A stretch of DNA of 44,387 bases from Phaeodactylibacter sp. (GTDB lineage: Bacteria; Bacteroidota; Bacteroidia; Chitinophagales; Saprospiraceae), in contig NZ_JALEGS010000094.1 in NCBI RefSeq assembly GCF_022763345.1, positions 1 to 44,387 on the forward strand. The letters run 5' to 3'. The notes beneath the pieces were generated by a model, which made no database searches, was not told the origin of the DNA, and worked only from the letters and a program-made list of their open reading frames with translations. Below, piece by piece: positions 9,347 to 17,087 of this stretch. A program made the translations under genes and the position numbers. The stretch's first letter is position 1. Every line of letters begins with the position of its first letter.

Positions 9347-12300
9347 CTAGTCGAACTTCACATCCAGTGCCAGGCCGCGAAGCTCATGCACCAGTACATT
9401 GAACGACTCCGGAATGCTTGGATCCGGCAGTGGGTCGCCTTTCACAATCGACTCGTAAGCCTTCGCACGACCGTTGATGTCGTCCGACTTGATCGTGAGC
9501 AGCTCCTGCAGTATGTTGGATGCACCGAATGCCTCAAGTGCCCATACCTCCATCTCACCAAAACGCTGACCACCAAACTGTGCTTTACCGCCCAGTGGCT
9601 GCTGCGTAATGAGGGAGTATGGCCCGATGGAACGTGCGTGCATTTTGTCATCCACCATGTGCGACAGCTTCAGCATGTAGATCACGCCTACTGTGGCTTG
9701 CTGATGGAAACGGTCGCCAGTCTCGCCATCGTACAGATACGTCTGACCAAGGCTTGGCAATCCAGCCTGCTGAATGTACTCATCAATCTCCTCCTTGCTG
9801 GCACCATCGAAGATAGGCGTACCAAACTTCATGTCCAGCTTCTCACCTGCCCAGCCCAGTACGGTCTCGAAAATCTGTCCGAGGTTCATACGGGATGGTA
9901 CACCCAGTGGGTTCAGCACGATGTCAACCGCTGTACCATCTTCCAGGAATGGCATATCCTCGATACGCACAATTCGGGAAACGATACCTTTGTTACCGTG
10001 GCGGCCCGCCAGTTTATCACCTACACGGAGCTTACGCTTTTTAGCCATGTAGACTTTTGCCAGCTTGAGTACGCCTGCGGGCAGCTCATCACCAATGCTG
10101 ATGTTGAACTTCTCGCGCTTGTAACGACCAACTTCTTCGTTCACTTTGATGCTGTAGTTGTGCAGCAGCTTGGCTATCAGGCCGTTGGTGTCATCATTGT
10201 CTGTCCAGTTCGTGTAGTCAACGCTCGTATAGTCAACTTCGCGCAACTGAGATTGTGTGAACTTGGTCCCTTTAGGAATAATTGGCTCGTTGTAGATGCT
10301 CTTCACGCCTTGAGAAACCTTGCCTTTGATGAGGATCAGCAGCTTGTCAATCAAGATGGTCTTGAGCTCGTTGAGCGCAATCTTATGCTGGTCTTCCAGC
10401 TTCGTGAGCAGTTCTTTCTCCTGTGCTTTCTGGACTTTATCCTTCTTGGCACGGGCGAAGAGTTGCTTGTCAATGATCACACCTTTAGTAGAAGGAGGCG
10501 CTTTCATAGAGGCATCCTTCACATCACCGGCCTTATCACCGAAGATCGCACGGAGGAGTTTCTCTTCCGGAGTTGGATCAGACTCTCCCTTGGGGGTAAT
10601 CTTACCGATCAGGATATCGCTTTCACGCACCCATGCACCAACCCGGATGATACCGTTTTCGTCAAGGTCTTTAGTGGCTTCTTCACTGACGTTTGGGATA
10701 TCGTTGGTCAGTTCTTCTTCACCAAGCTTGGTATCCCGGACATCCATCTCGAAGTGTTCGATGTGGATGGAAGTGAAGATATCCTCCCGGACTACACGCT
10801 CAGAGAGTACAATTGCATCCTCAAAGTTGTAGCCTTTCCAAGGCATGAATGCCACCTTCAGGTTCTGGCCAAGTGCCAGTTCGCCCTTTTCGGTAGCGTA
10901 ACCGTCACAAAGGATTTGCCCTTTGGTTACGCGCTGCCCACGCTTCACAATCGGCTTCAGGTTAATGCTTGTACCCTGGTTCGTCCGGCGGAACTTGATT
11001 AGCTTATAAATCTTCCGGTTGTCTTCGAAAGAAACCAATTGCTCCTCGTCAGTCCGGTCGTAGCGGATGATGATCTCATTGGCATCAACGTATTCCACCA
11101 CGCCATCGCCCTCTGCATTGATCAGCATGCGGGAGTCACGAGCCACTTTACCTTCCAGTCCTGTACCCACAACTGGTGAGTGCGGGCGCAGCAGTGGAAC
11201 GGCCTGACGCTGCATGTTTGATCCCATGAGGGCACGGTTGGCGTCATCGTTCTCAAGGAAAGGGATCATGGAAGCCGACACCCCAACAATCTGGTTAGGC
11301 GCAACGTCCATGTACTCGATTTCATCTGGAGTCAGTACGGGGAAGTCACCGTGTTCACGGCACTTAATACGGTCAGACTCAAAGGCTCCTTTCTCCGTGA
11401 TTGGAGCGTTGGCCTGAGCAATCCGCTTAAAGTCCTCGCCCTCAGCTGACAGGTATTCGGGTTCCAGTTTTACCTCTACAGCCCCGGAAGTCACTTTCCG
11501 GTAAGGGGTTTCCAGGAAGCCCATCTTATTCACCTTTGCGTGGACGCAAAGGGTGGAGATCAGACCAATATTTGGACCTTCCGGTGTCTCAATAGTACAT
11601 AGGCGTCCGTAGTGAGAATAGTGAACGTCACGTACCTCAAAACCGGCTCGCTCTCTGGAAAGACCGCCTGGCCCGAGTGCAGAAATACGCCGCTTGTGCG
11701 TAATTTCAGAGAGCGGGTTGGTCTGGTCCAGGAACTGAGACAACTGGCTGGTTCCAAAGAAAGAGTTGATGACAGAAGACAAGGTCCGCGCATTGATCAA
11801 ATCAATTGGCGTGAAGACCTCGTTATCCCGAACGTTCATACGCTCTCGGATGGTACGGGCCATACGTGCCAGACCTACACCAAACTGCGCGTAGAGCTGC
11901 TCGCCCACCGTACGTACACGGCGGTTGCTTAGGTGGTCAATGTCATCAATTTCTGCTTTCTGGTTGATCAGGCTAACCAAGTACTTCACGATAGAGATGA
12001 TGTCTTCGCGGGTCAGTACCAGGGTCTCCTTGTCAATATCCAGCTTCAGCTTGCGGTTGATCTTGTAGCGGCCCACTTCTCCAAGGTTGTAACGCTTGTC
12101 GGAGAAGAACAGCTTATCGATGATACCGCGGGCGGTTTCTTCATCGGGTGGATCTGTGCCGCGCAGCTGTCGGTAGATGTACTGCACCGCTTCCATTTCA
12201 GAGCTGGAAGGGTCTTTCTGCAGTGTGTTATATATAATGGAGTAATCCTGGTCAATCTCATCCTTTTGCAGGATAACCGTTTCGGTTTCTGCATTAAGGA

Positions 12301-13168
12301 TAAGTTCGATATTGTCCTCATCAAGTACAATATCGCGCTCCAGGATAATTTCATTCCGCTCAATGGTAACCACTTCGCCGGTATCTTCATCTACGAAATC
12401 CTCTGACCAGCTTCGCAGTACCCGAGCGGCGAGTTTACGCCCGATGGCTTTTTCGAGCCCATCGCGGGTAGCAGGTACTTCATCTGCAAGGTCGAAGATA
12501 TCGAGAATGGCTTTATCCGTATCGTAACCGATTGCCCGCATCAGCGTCGTTACCGGGAACTTCTTCTTACGGTCGATGTAGGCATACATAACCGTGTTGA
12601 TGTCTGTGGCAAATTCCATCCATGCGCCCTTGAAGGGGATCACACGGGCAGAATAGATTTTGGTTCCGTTGGGGTGAAAGCTTTGCCCAAAGAATACCCC
12701 TGGCGAACGGTGAAGCTGTGACACTATGATCCGTTCAGCACCATTGATCACGAAGGTACCCTTAGGTGTCATGTAAGGGATGTTCCCGAGGAATACATCC
12801 TGCACGATAGTTTGGAAATCCACGTGCTCTTCGTCATTACAAGACAGGCGCAGCTTTGCTTTCAGCGGCACACTATAAGTAAGCCCTCGCTGCATACACT
12901 CATCAATAGTATAGCGGGGAGGGTCAACGAAGTAATCGAGAAATTCCAGAACGAAAATGTTTCTGGCATCCGTGATAGGAAAGTTCTCCTGGAAAACCTT
13001 ATAAAGTCCTTCGTTCATACGGTTTTCAGGGGTCGTTTCCAACTGGAAGAACTCCTGAAAAGACTTTAACTGGATTTCAAGAAGATCGGGGTATGGTGAG
13101 GGAAGCTTTATTTTGCCGAAGTTCACTCTCTTCTCTTCGGCGGTCAATACCTTACCGTTTGACGTCAT
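9347..13168 (-). CDS. rpoB: DNA-directed RNA polymerase subunit beta
   Basis: The beta subunit, 1273 aa, is the rifampicin target and shapes the catalytic centre with beta'. The rifampicin region is at about 471-503 (FGTSQLSQFLDQTNPLSEIT and on), with Asp481, His491 and Ser496 at the classical resistance positions, i.e. the usual sensitive residues. Other landmarks are GFLETPYRKV, the lysine-rich KRGQRVTKGQ segment and the C-terminal GGKAQFGGQRFGEMEVWALE, which contacts beta'. I chose the ATG at 13168 (MTSNGKVLT); a TTG two codons earlier (13174) is open but less likely. It lies between rplL and rpoC. Confidence 0.98.
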   Translation of the reverse strand: MTSNGKVLTAEEKRVNFGKIKLPSPYPDLLEIQLKSFQEFFQLETTPENRMNEGLYKVFQENFPITDARNIFVLEFLDYFVDPPRYTIDECMQRGLTYSVPLKAKLRLSCNDEEHVDFQTIVQDVFLGNIPYMTPKGTFVINGAERIIVSQLHRSPGVFFGQSFHPNGTKIYSARVIPFKGAWMEFATDINTVMYAYIDRKKKFPVTTLMRAIGYDTDKAILDIFDLADEVPATRDGLEKAIGRKLAARVLRSWSEDFVDEDTGEVVTIERNEIILERDIVLDEDNIELILNAETETVILQKDEIDQDYSIIYNTLQKDPSSSEMEAVQYIYRQLRGTDPPDEETARGIIDKLFFSDKRYNLGEVGRYKINRKLKLDIDKETLVLTREDIISIVKYLVSLINQKAEIDDIDHLSNRRVRTVGEQLYAQFGVGLARMARTIRERMNVRDNEVFTPIDLINARTLSSVINSFFGTSQLSQFLDQTNPLSEITHKRRISALGPGGLSRERAGFEVRDVHYSHYGRLCTIETPEGPNIGLISTLCVHAKVNKMGFLETPYRKVTSGAVEVKLEPEYLSAEGEDFKRIAQANAPITEKGAFESDRIKCREHGDFPVLTPDEIEYMDVAPNQIVGVSASMIPFLENDDANRALMGSNMQRQAVPLLRPHSPVVGTGLEGKVARDSRMLINAEGDGVVEYVDANEIIIRYDRTDEEQLVSFEDNRKIYKLIKFRRTNQGTSINLKPIVKRGQRVTKGQILCDGYATEKGELALGQNLKVAFMPWKGYNFEDAIVLSERVVREDIFTSIHIEHFEMDVRDTKLGEEELTNDIPNVSEEATKDLDENGIIRVGAWVRESDILIGKITPKGESDPTPEEKLLRAIFGDKAGDVKDASMKAPPSTKGVIIDKQLFARAKKDKVQKAQEKELLTKLEDQHKIALNELKTILIDKLLILIKGKVSQGVKSIYNEPIIPKGTKFTQSQLREVDYTSVDYTNWTDNDDTNGLIAKLLHNYSIKVNEEVGRYKREKFNISIGDELPAGVLKLAKVYMAKKRKLRVGDKLAGRHGNKGIVSRIVRIEDMPFLEDGTAVDIVLNPLGVPSRMNLGQIFETVLGWAGEKLDMKFGTPIFDGASKEEIDEYIQQAGLPSLGQTYLYDGETGDRFHQQATVGVIYMLKLSHMVDDKMHARSIGPYSLITQQPLGGKAQFGGQRFGEMEVWALEAFGASNILQELLTIKSDDINGRAKAYESIVKGDPLPDPSIPESFNVLVHELRGLALDVKFD

Positions 13169-13235
13169 TGGCAATATTGTTTGTGTTCTTGGCAGTCAAG
13201 AGCTTTCTCTCAAAAGCAGCCGCTGTAATAATACC

Positions 13236-13243
13236 CAAAATTA
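13236..13243 (-). promoter_or_regulatory. Possible -7 box upstream of rpoB
   Basis: TAATTTTG on the minus strand matches the Bacteroidota -7 consensus TAnnTTTG exactly, 68 bp before the rpoB ATG and downstream of two hairpins. No good -33 element lies 19 bp upstream, so an internal rpoBC promoter is only possible. Confidence 0.25.
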
Positions 13244-13284
13244 TGGAAAAAGTTCAATTTCCGTGAACTTATCTATACGACGAT

Positions 13285-13319
13285 AGGCTTAGCCAGTTGG
13301 AGACCAACTCGCTAAGCCT
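13285..13319 (-). other. Strong hairpin 2 in the rplL-rpoB spacer
   Basis: The outer stem is 9 bp (13285-13293 with 13311-13319). After a C-C (G-G in RNA) mismatch, an inner 6-bp stem (13295-13300 with 13304-13309) closes a 3-nt loop. There is no T-run after it. It lies 117-151 bp before the rpoB start and could act as an attenuator or an RNase III-type processing site. In E. coli this same spacer carries an attenuator and an RNase III cut. Confidence 0.65.
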
Positions 13320-13321
13320 TG

Positions 13322-13370
13322 AGGGGAGAGGAATAAGCCGTTTCCAAAAGGGAAACCTGCTTACTCCCCT
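13322..13370 (-). other. Strong hairpin 1 in the rplL-rpoB spacer
   Basis: A long interrupted stem: 13322-13328 pairs with 13364-13370, 13334-13338 with 13359-13363, and 13340-13345 with 13351-13356, giving 18 bp with small bulges. It starts 17 bp after the rplL stop codon. It is followed at once by the second hairpin (13285-13319). Confidence 0.65.
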
Positions 13371-13387
13371 TCCTTTGTATGCGCTGA

Positions 13388-13768
13388 TTACTTCAGCTCA
13401 ACTTCAGCACCGGCACCTTCCAGTGCTTCTTTGATTTTCTCAGCCTCTTCCTTAGGCACACCTTCTTTGATGGTACCAGGAGCGCCGTCAACCAGTTCTT
13501 TCGCTTCTTTCAGACCGACGCCAAGCAAGCCTTTCACTTCCTTAACGACTTTCAGTTTGCCTGCACCAGCAGACTTCAGGATAACGTCGAACTCAGTCTT
13601 TTCTTCAGCAGCTGCACCGCCATCGGCTGCGCCACCACCTGCAGCAACTGCAACAGCTGCAGCAGCAGGCTCAATGCCGTATTCCTCTTTCAGGATGTTC
13701 GCCAGTTCGTTGACCTCCTTTACAGTGAGGTTGACCAGCTGTTCTGCAAATTCTTTCAGATCTGCCAT
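13388..13768 (-). CDS. rplL: 50S ribosomal protein L7/L12
   Basis: A 126-aa protein, the usual length. Dimers form the ribosomal stalk, anchored through L10, and recruit EF-Tu and EF-G. The N-terminal dimerisation helices (1-33) are followed by the flexible Ala/Gly-rich hinge (about 35-53) and the C-terminal factor-binding domain (about 55-126, with KLKVVKEVKGLLGVGLKEAK). It follows rplJ in the rplKAJL order and precedes rpoB. Confidence 0.97.
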   Translation of the reverse strand: MADLKEFAEQLVNLTVKEVNELANILKEEYGIEPAAAAVAVAAGGGAADGGAAAEEKTEFDVILKSAGAGKLKVVKEVKGLLGVGLKEAKELVDGAPGTIKEGVPKEEAEKIKEALEGAGAEVELK

Positions 13769-13840
13769 TGTAAGATAATTTTTGAAGTAGTGTACGTTTA
13801 AAAATATATTGTGCGTACAGCTTGGAAGCCGTATGGATTG

Positions 13841-13862
13841 GGCGGCCCCGCCGGGGGCTGCC
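13841..13862 (-). other. Hairpin in the rplJ-rplL spacer
   Basis: A GC-rich 9-position stem (13841-13849 with 13854-13862) has one A-C mismatch in the minus-strand RNA and a 4-nt loop. It starts 8 bp after the rplJ stop, and no T-run follows. It may help set the higher output of L7/L12 relative to L10 through RNA stability; that role is inference. Confidence 0.45.
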
Positions 13863-13870
13863 AGGTTGAA

Positions 13871-14398
13871 TTACGCCGCGCGCTCTTCCAGTGCCTTGAG
13901 CAGACCTGCAATGGTCTGACCTCCGGACTTGAGGGAGCCGATAACATTCTTCGCAGGAGACTGTAGCAGTGTAATAACTTCTGCCAACAGATCTTCCTTC
14001 GACTTGAGGTTTGCCAGGGCTTCGAGCTGATCGTCGCCGATGTAAACATCAGATTCGATATAAGCTGCTTTAAGCGTTGGCTTCTCACTGTCTTTGCGGA
14101 ATTCCTTAATCAGTTTTGCAGGTGCATTTGCCGTCTCTGTAAAGAGGATCGCGGTATGCCCCTTGAGTGCCTGATGAAGTTCTTCGTAATTCTTTTCCCC
14201 GGAAGCAGCTTCGAGGGCTTTTTTGATGAGGGTGTTTTTCACAACCTTCATCTCCACGCCCTTCTCGAAGCACATGCCGCGGAACTTATTGATTTGTTCT
14301 ACCGTAAGCGTAGAAGAATCTGCGAGGTAAAAGTATTCTACCCCGGATAGTTTCTCCTTCAACGCCTCAATGGTAGCTGTCTTTTCTGCTCTAGTCAT
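13871..14398 (-). CDS. rplJ: 50S ribosomal protein L10
   Basis: A 175-aa protein of normal length. L10 forms the stalk base, binding 23S rRNA through its N-terminal domain (about 1-130) and L7/L12 dimers through the C-terminal helix. The start MTRAEKTATIEALKEKL is typical, as are the KNTLIKKAL segment at about 57-65 and the Gly-rich NVIGSLKSGGQTIAGLLKAL near the C-terminus. In many bacteria L10-L7/L12 represses its own operon; no leader structure resembling that site was identified here. It starts 25 bp after rplA. Confidence 0.97.
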   Translation of the reverse strand: MTRAEKTATIEALKEKLSGVEYFYLADSSTLTVEQINKFRGMCFEKGVEMKVVKNTLIKKALEAASGEKNYEELHQALKGHTAILFTETANAPAKLIKEFRKDSEKPTLKAAYIESDVYIGDDQLEALANLKSKEDLLAEVITLLQSPAKNVIGSLKSGGQTIAGLLKALEERAA

Positions 14399-14423
14399 TG
14401 CTCTTCGGTTTTGAAAAGTTTAC

Positions 14424-15116
14424 TTAACCAATGTTTTTGGCGTCTACCCGAATACCGGGGCTCATCGTGCTTGCCATTGTCACGTTACGCATGTAAGTAC
14501 CCTTAGCAGATGCCGGGCGCATGCGGCTCAGTGTGCCGAGAAGTTCCTTTGCGTTATCTGCCAGCTTTTGTGGCTCAAAGGACACGCGGCCAATGGAAGC
14601 GTGAATGATACCATATTTATCTACGCGGAAAGAAATCTTACCGCCCTTTACGTCTGAAACGGCCGCAGCAACATCCGGTGTAACCGTTCCGGTCTTAGGG
14701 TTTGGCATCAAACCACGAGGACCAAGAATACGGCCGAGGCGACCGACCTGAGCCATTGTCTGTGGCATCGCCACGACAACATCAAAGTCTGTCCAACCAC
14801 CCTGTACTTTCTGTACCAGCTCATCGAGTCCGGCATAGTCTGCACCGGCAGCTTTTGCTTCTTCTTCCTTATCAGGAGTACAGAAAACCAAGACGCGCTT
14901 GGTCTTACCCGTACCATGAGGAAGAACAACTGTGCCACGGATAGCCTGATCTGCTTTTCGAGGGTCTACGCCCAGGCGAATGTGCAGGTCAACGGAAGCG
15001 TCAAACTTAGTGGTGTTGACTTCTTTTACGAGTGCGGCAGCTTCGTCGAGGGTGTAGCTCTTGCTACGATCGACCTTCGCTTCAGCAGCAGCTCGTTTTT
15101 TTCCAACTTTTGCCAT
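14424..15116 (-). CDS. rplA: 50S ribosomal protein L1
   Basis: A 230-aa protein of the usual length that forms the mobile L1 stalk at the E site. It starts MAKVGKKRAAAEAKVD, followed by the KFDASVDLHIRLGVDPRKAD segment and the family signature area LGRILGPRGLMPNPKTGTVT. In many bacteria L1 represses the rplK-rplA mRNA. It is in the standard position after rplK. Confidence 0.97.
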   Translation of the reverse strand: MAKVGKKRAAAEAKVDRSKSYTLDEAAALVKEVNTTKFDASVDLHIRLGVDPRKADQAIRGTVVLPHGTGKTKRVLVFCTPDKEEEAKAAGADYAGLDELVQKVQGGWTDFDVVVAMPQTMAQVGRLGRILGPRGLMPNPKTGTVTPDVAAAVSDVKGGKISFRVDKYGIIHASIGRVSFEPQKLADNAKELLGTLSRMRPASAKGTYMRNVTMASTMSPGIRVDAKNIG

Positions 15117-15182
15117 TGTGAAATATTTTGAGGTGAATAGCGTCCAGGTAATGCCTGAACTCCCTGCTTAAAAATGTTTTGT

Positions 15183-15656
15183 CTAGTTCTCAGCCGCAGC
15201 CGCAGCCTCTTCTGGCGTCATCCAAGGTGGAGTGCCTTTGACAACAATACCCATACTGCGGGCAGTTCCTGCAACCATTTTCATGGCTGACTCGACTGTG
15301 AAGCAGTTAAGGTCTGTCATTTTATTCTCGGCAATTGCCTTGCAATCGTCCCAGGTTACAGTACCTACCTTATCACGGTTAGGCTCAGAAGAACCCTTCT
15401 TGAGCTTAGCTGCGTTAAGAAGCTGTACTGCCGCTGGTGGCGTTTTGATTACAAAGGAGAAGGACTTGTCCTTGAACACCGTGATCACGACTGGCAATAC
15501 CTGCCCCTGCTTGTCCTGTGTTTCCGCGTTGAAACGCTTACAGAACTCCATGATGTTAACCCCCTTAGCACCAAGAGCCGGACCTACCGGAGGTGCAGGG
15601 TTAGCAGCACCACCACGAACCTGCAGCTTGATAAAAGTATCTATTTCCTTAGCCAT
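15183..15656 (-). CDS. rplK: 50S ribosomal protein L11
   Basis: A 157-aa protein that binds the GTPase-associated centre of 23S rRNA. The N-terminal domain has the conserved proline-rich loop (GGAANPAPPVGPALGAKGVN), where thiostrepton binds. The C-terminal rRNA-binding domain carries FVIKTPPAAVQLLNAAKLKK and ends in GTARSMGIVVKG. It is about 10-15 residues longer than the usual 141-147, because of a short Glu/Ala tail after the final conserved segment. Confidence 0.97.
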   Translation of the reverse strand: MAKEIDTFIKLQVRGGAANPAPPVGPALGAKGVNIMEFCKRFNAETQDKQGQVLPVVITVFKDKSFSFVIKTPPAAVQLLNAAKLKKGSSEPNRDKVGTVTWDDCKAIAENKMTDLNCFTVESAMKMVAGTARSMGIVVKGTPPWMTPEEAAAAAEN

Positions 15657-15771
15657 TGTATCTCGCTTTAAAAATATTTGGGGCTACGTTGCTTAGGGGA
15701 AGCTCCTGCATTCCGGTTGCATCTGTCGAAAAACAGGGACAAAAGCGTGTAGCTTAAAAATTACAATTCAG

Positions 15772-16389
15772 TTATGAGGTCTTTTCTACCTGCATGAAGT
15801 TGAGCTCAACCTCTGTACCTCGACCGAAGATTTTAACAATAACCTTCAGCTTTTTCTTCTCATCATTCACTTCCTGAATGTCTCCAACAAACTCGCTGAA
15901 CGGACCATCGATGATCTTCACGGTTTCGCCAACGATAAATGGCTCAATCATCGCTTCGCCCGCTTCCTGTGATTCATCCACTTTGCCCAGCATTCGATTG
16001 GCCTCAGAAGGGCGCATGGGGATAGGGTTGTTTTTACCCAAAAAGTGTATAACGTTAGGAATATTGGCAATGGTTTGAATAATCTCGCCTGACAACTTGG
16101 TGGGGATTGCTTCAATCAGGATATAACCAGGAAGGATATTTCGCTCAGAGATCACTTTCTTCCCCGCGCGAATCTTGTACACCTTTTCGGTTGGCACCAG
16201 TACCTGCGTAATGAAGTCTCCCCATTTGGAACGGTCGATTTCGAGCTCAATACGCTCCTTAATCTTGCGCTCTTTACCACTTATGACACGAAGAGAATAC
16301 CACTTTTTATCAGGGCCCGTAGACTCTAATGGTTCATTAGTGATTTCTTCTTCCTCTTCAATATGCTTTTCGTTGTCCTCAGACATCAT
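15772..16389 (-). CDS. nusG: Transcription antitermination/elongation factor NusG
   Basis: A 205-aa factor that binds RNA polymerase and, in E. coli, links it to Rho and to ribosomal S10. It has an acidic N-terminal extension (1-26), the NGN domain (about 27-130, KKWYSLRVISGKERKIKER, then NILPGYILIEA), and a C-terminal KOW domain (about 150-205, VGETVKIIDGPFSEFVGDIQ). The start is MM; the second Met is equally possible. The stop is 115 bp before rplK, and secE lies 19 bp upstream. Confidence 0.97.
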   Translation of the reverse strand: MMSEDNEKHIEEEEEITNEPLESTGPDKKWYSLRVISGKERKIKERIELEIDRSKWGDFITQVLVPTEKVYKIRAGKKVISERNILPGYILIEAIPTKLSGEIIQTIANIPNVIHFLGKNNPIPMRPSEANRMLGKVDESQEAGEAMIEPFIVGETVKIIDGPFSEFVGDIQEVNDEKKKLKVIVKIFGRGTEVELNFMQVEKTS

Positions 16390-16408
16390 TACGGATTATC
16401 CTGAAAAA

Positions 16409-16597
16409 TTAGAGGCTGTAAATCTGGTCCAGTACGCCCTTGGATACAACATCCATGAGGAAAATAACCAGTGCGAGCAGAATGGAAGCCACCAAAACGA
16501 CGACTGTGCTGCTCTGCAGGTTTGACCATGATGGCCAGGTTACCTTGGTAACAAGCTCATTATAGCTCTCTAGAATGTACAATTTCAACCTTTCCAT
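16409..16597 (-). CDS. secE: Protein translocase subunit SecE
   Basis: A 62-aa membrane protein, the short single-helix form of SecE that clamps SecY in the Sec channel. An amphipathic N-terminal helix (MERLKLYILESYNELVTKVT) is followed by the conserved WPSW turn (about 21-24), then one transmembrane helix at about 29-50. It precedes nusG, the usual order. Confidence 0.93.
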   Translation of the reverse strand: MERLKLYILESYNELVTKVTWPSWSNLQSSTVVVLVASILLALVIFLMDVVSKGVLDQIYSL

Positions 16598-16652
16598 CTT
16601 ACCTCGCTTGTTAAGTTGAAGTCTAAAATTATTTCTTCAATTTACAGGGATG

Positions 16653-16686
16653 TCCCATAGCACAACTATCCGCTGCATCTATGGGA
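16653..16686 (-). other. Hairpin in the secE leader
   Basis: A perfect 8-bp stem (16653-16660 with 16679-16686) has an 18-nt loop, about 55 bp before secE. No T-run follows on the minus strand. Function unknown. Confidence 0.35.
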
Positions 16687-16782
16687 TTCAAAAATGAATT
16701 TGCCCAATAAATTTAGCCTCGCCGGTAGCAGGTTCTTTTCTGCATCTTTTGCAATAAGCTCTTGCAATTTATCAGCAGGTCA

Positions 16783-16827
16783 ATTTCTGCGTCCTCCAGC
16801 TTAGCACTTGCACGGGCAGGAGGACTT
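16783..16827 (-). repeat. Direct repeat copy 2 (duplicated tRNA-Trp 3' end)
   Basis: A 45-bp block identical at 44 of 45 positions to 16886-16930 (the difference is A16798 against G16901). It includes a copy of the last 17 nt of tRNA-Trp plus 28 nt of downstream flank. It is not part of any complete tRNA. The two copies are 103 bp apart, a spacing that shifts the reading frame, so this is not a coding repeat. Confidence 0.85.
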
Positions 16828-16880
16828 CCCGGTCGTGCATCTGTAAGGTCGCTATCGCTCCCAACAGCTGCATCACCGGG
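16828..16880. repeat. Short inverted-repeat segment between the direct repeats
   Basis: The interval between the two 45-bp repeats is 58 bp. It is bounded by an imperfect inverted repeat: 16828-16843 matches the reverse complement of 16865-16880 at 13 of 16 positions (CCCGGT at one end, ACCGGG at the other). It could fold as a hairpin or be the remnant of a very small mobile element. It encodes nothing recognisable. Confidence 0.55.
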
Positions 16881-16885
16881 ATCAT

Positions 16886-16930
16886 ATTTCTGCGTCCTCC
16901 GGCTTAGCACTTGCACGGGCAGGAGGACTT
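16886..16930 (-). repeat. Direct repeat copy 1, overlapping the tRNA-Trp 3' end
   Basis: A 45-bp block matching 16783-16827. Its part at 16914-16930 is the 3' 17 nt of tRNA-Trp and the rest is the 3' flank. Within it, GTCCTCC (16894-16900) and GGAGGAC (16922-16928) form an internal inverted repeat. Confidence 0.85.
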
Positions 16931-16986
16931 GAACCCCCAGCCTACGGTTTTGGAGACCGTCGCTCTACCAGTTGAGCTATGCCCGT
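16914..16986 (-). tRNA. tRNA-Trp (anticodon CCA)
   Basis: A 73-nt cloverleaf. The 7-bp acceptor stem is ACGGGCA with TGCCCGT and the discriminator is G. The D arm has TAGCTC...GAGC, the anticodon loop is CTCCAAA giving CCA, and the T loop has the usual GGTTCAAGTCC. No CCA tail is encoded. It sits between tuf and secE, and its 3' end is duplicated downstream. Confidence 0.96.
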
Positions 16987-17087
16987 GTGTGGAAGAAGAC
17001 CGAGTTGATCACAACCCAGTCTTCTTCACTTATTTCAAGACTTGCTGACAGGCGATGAAGCCTGTACAAGTTTCGTTCGAAAGTTGC

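Noticed and set aside
9386..11002. 538-codon open frame on the plus strand
   Set aside because: It lies wholly antisense within rpoB and has no recognisable domain. The codon bias of rpoB explains the lack of stops.
16713..16916. 67-codon minus-strand frame in the tRNA-Trp/secE gap
   Set aside because: It is made by the direct repeats and runs into the tRNA. The 103-bp repeat offset changes frame between copies, so it is not a coding repeat.
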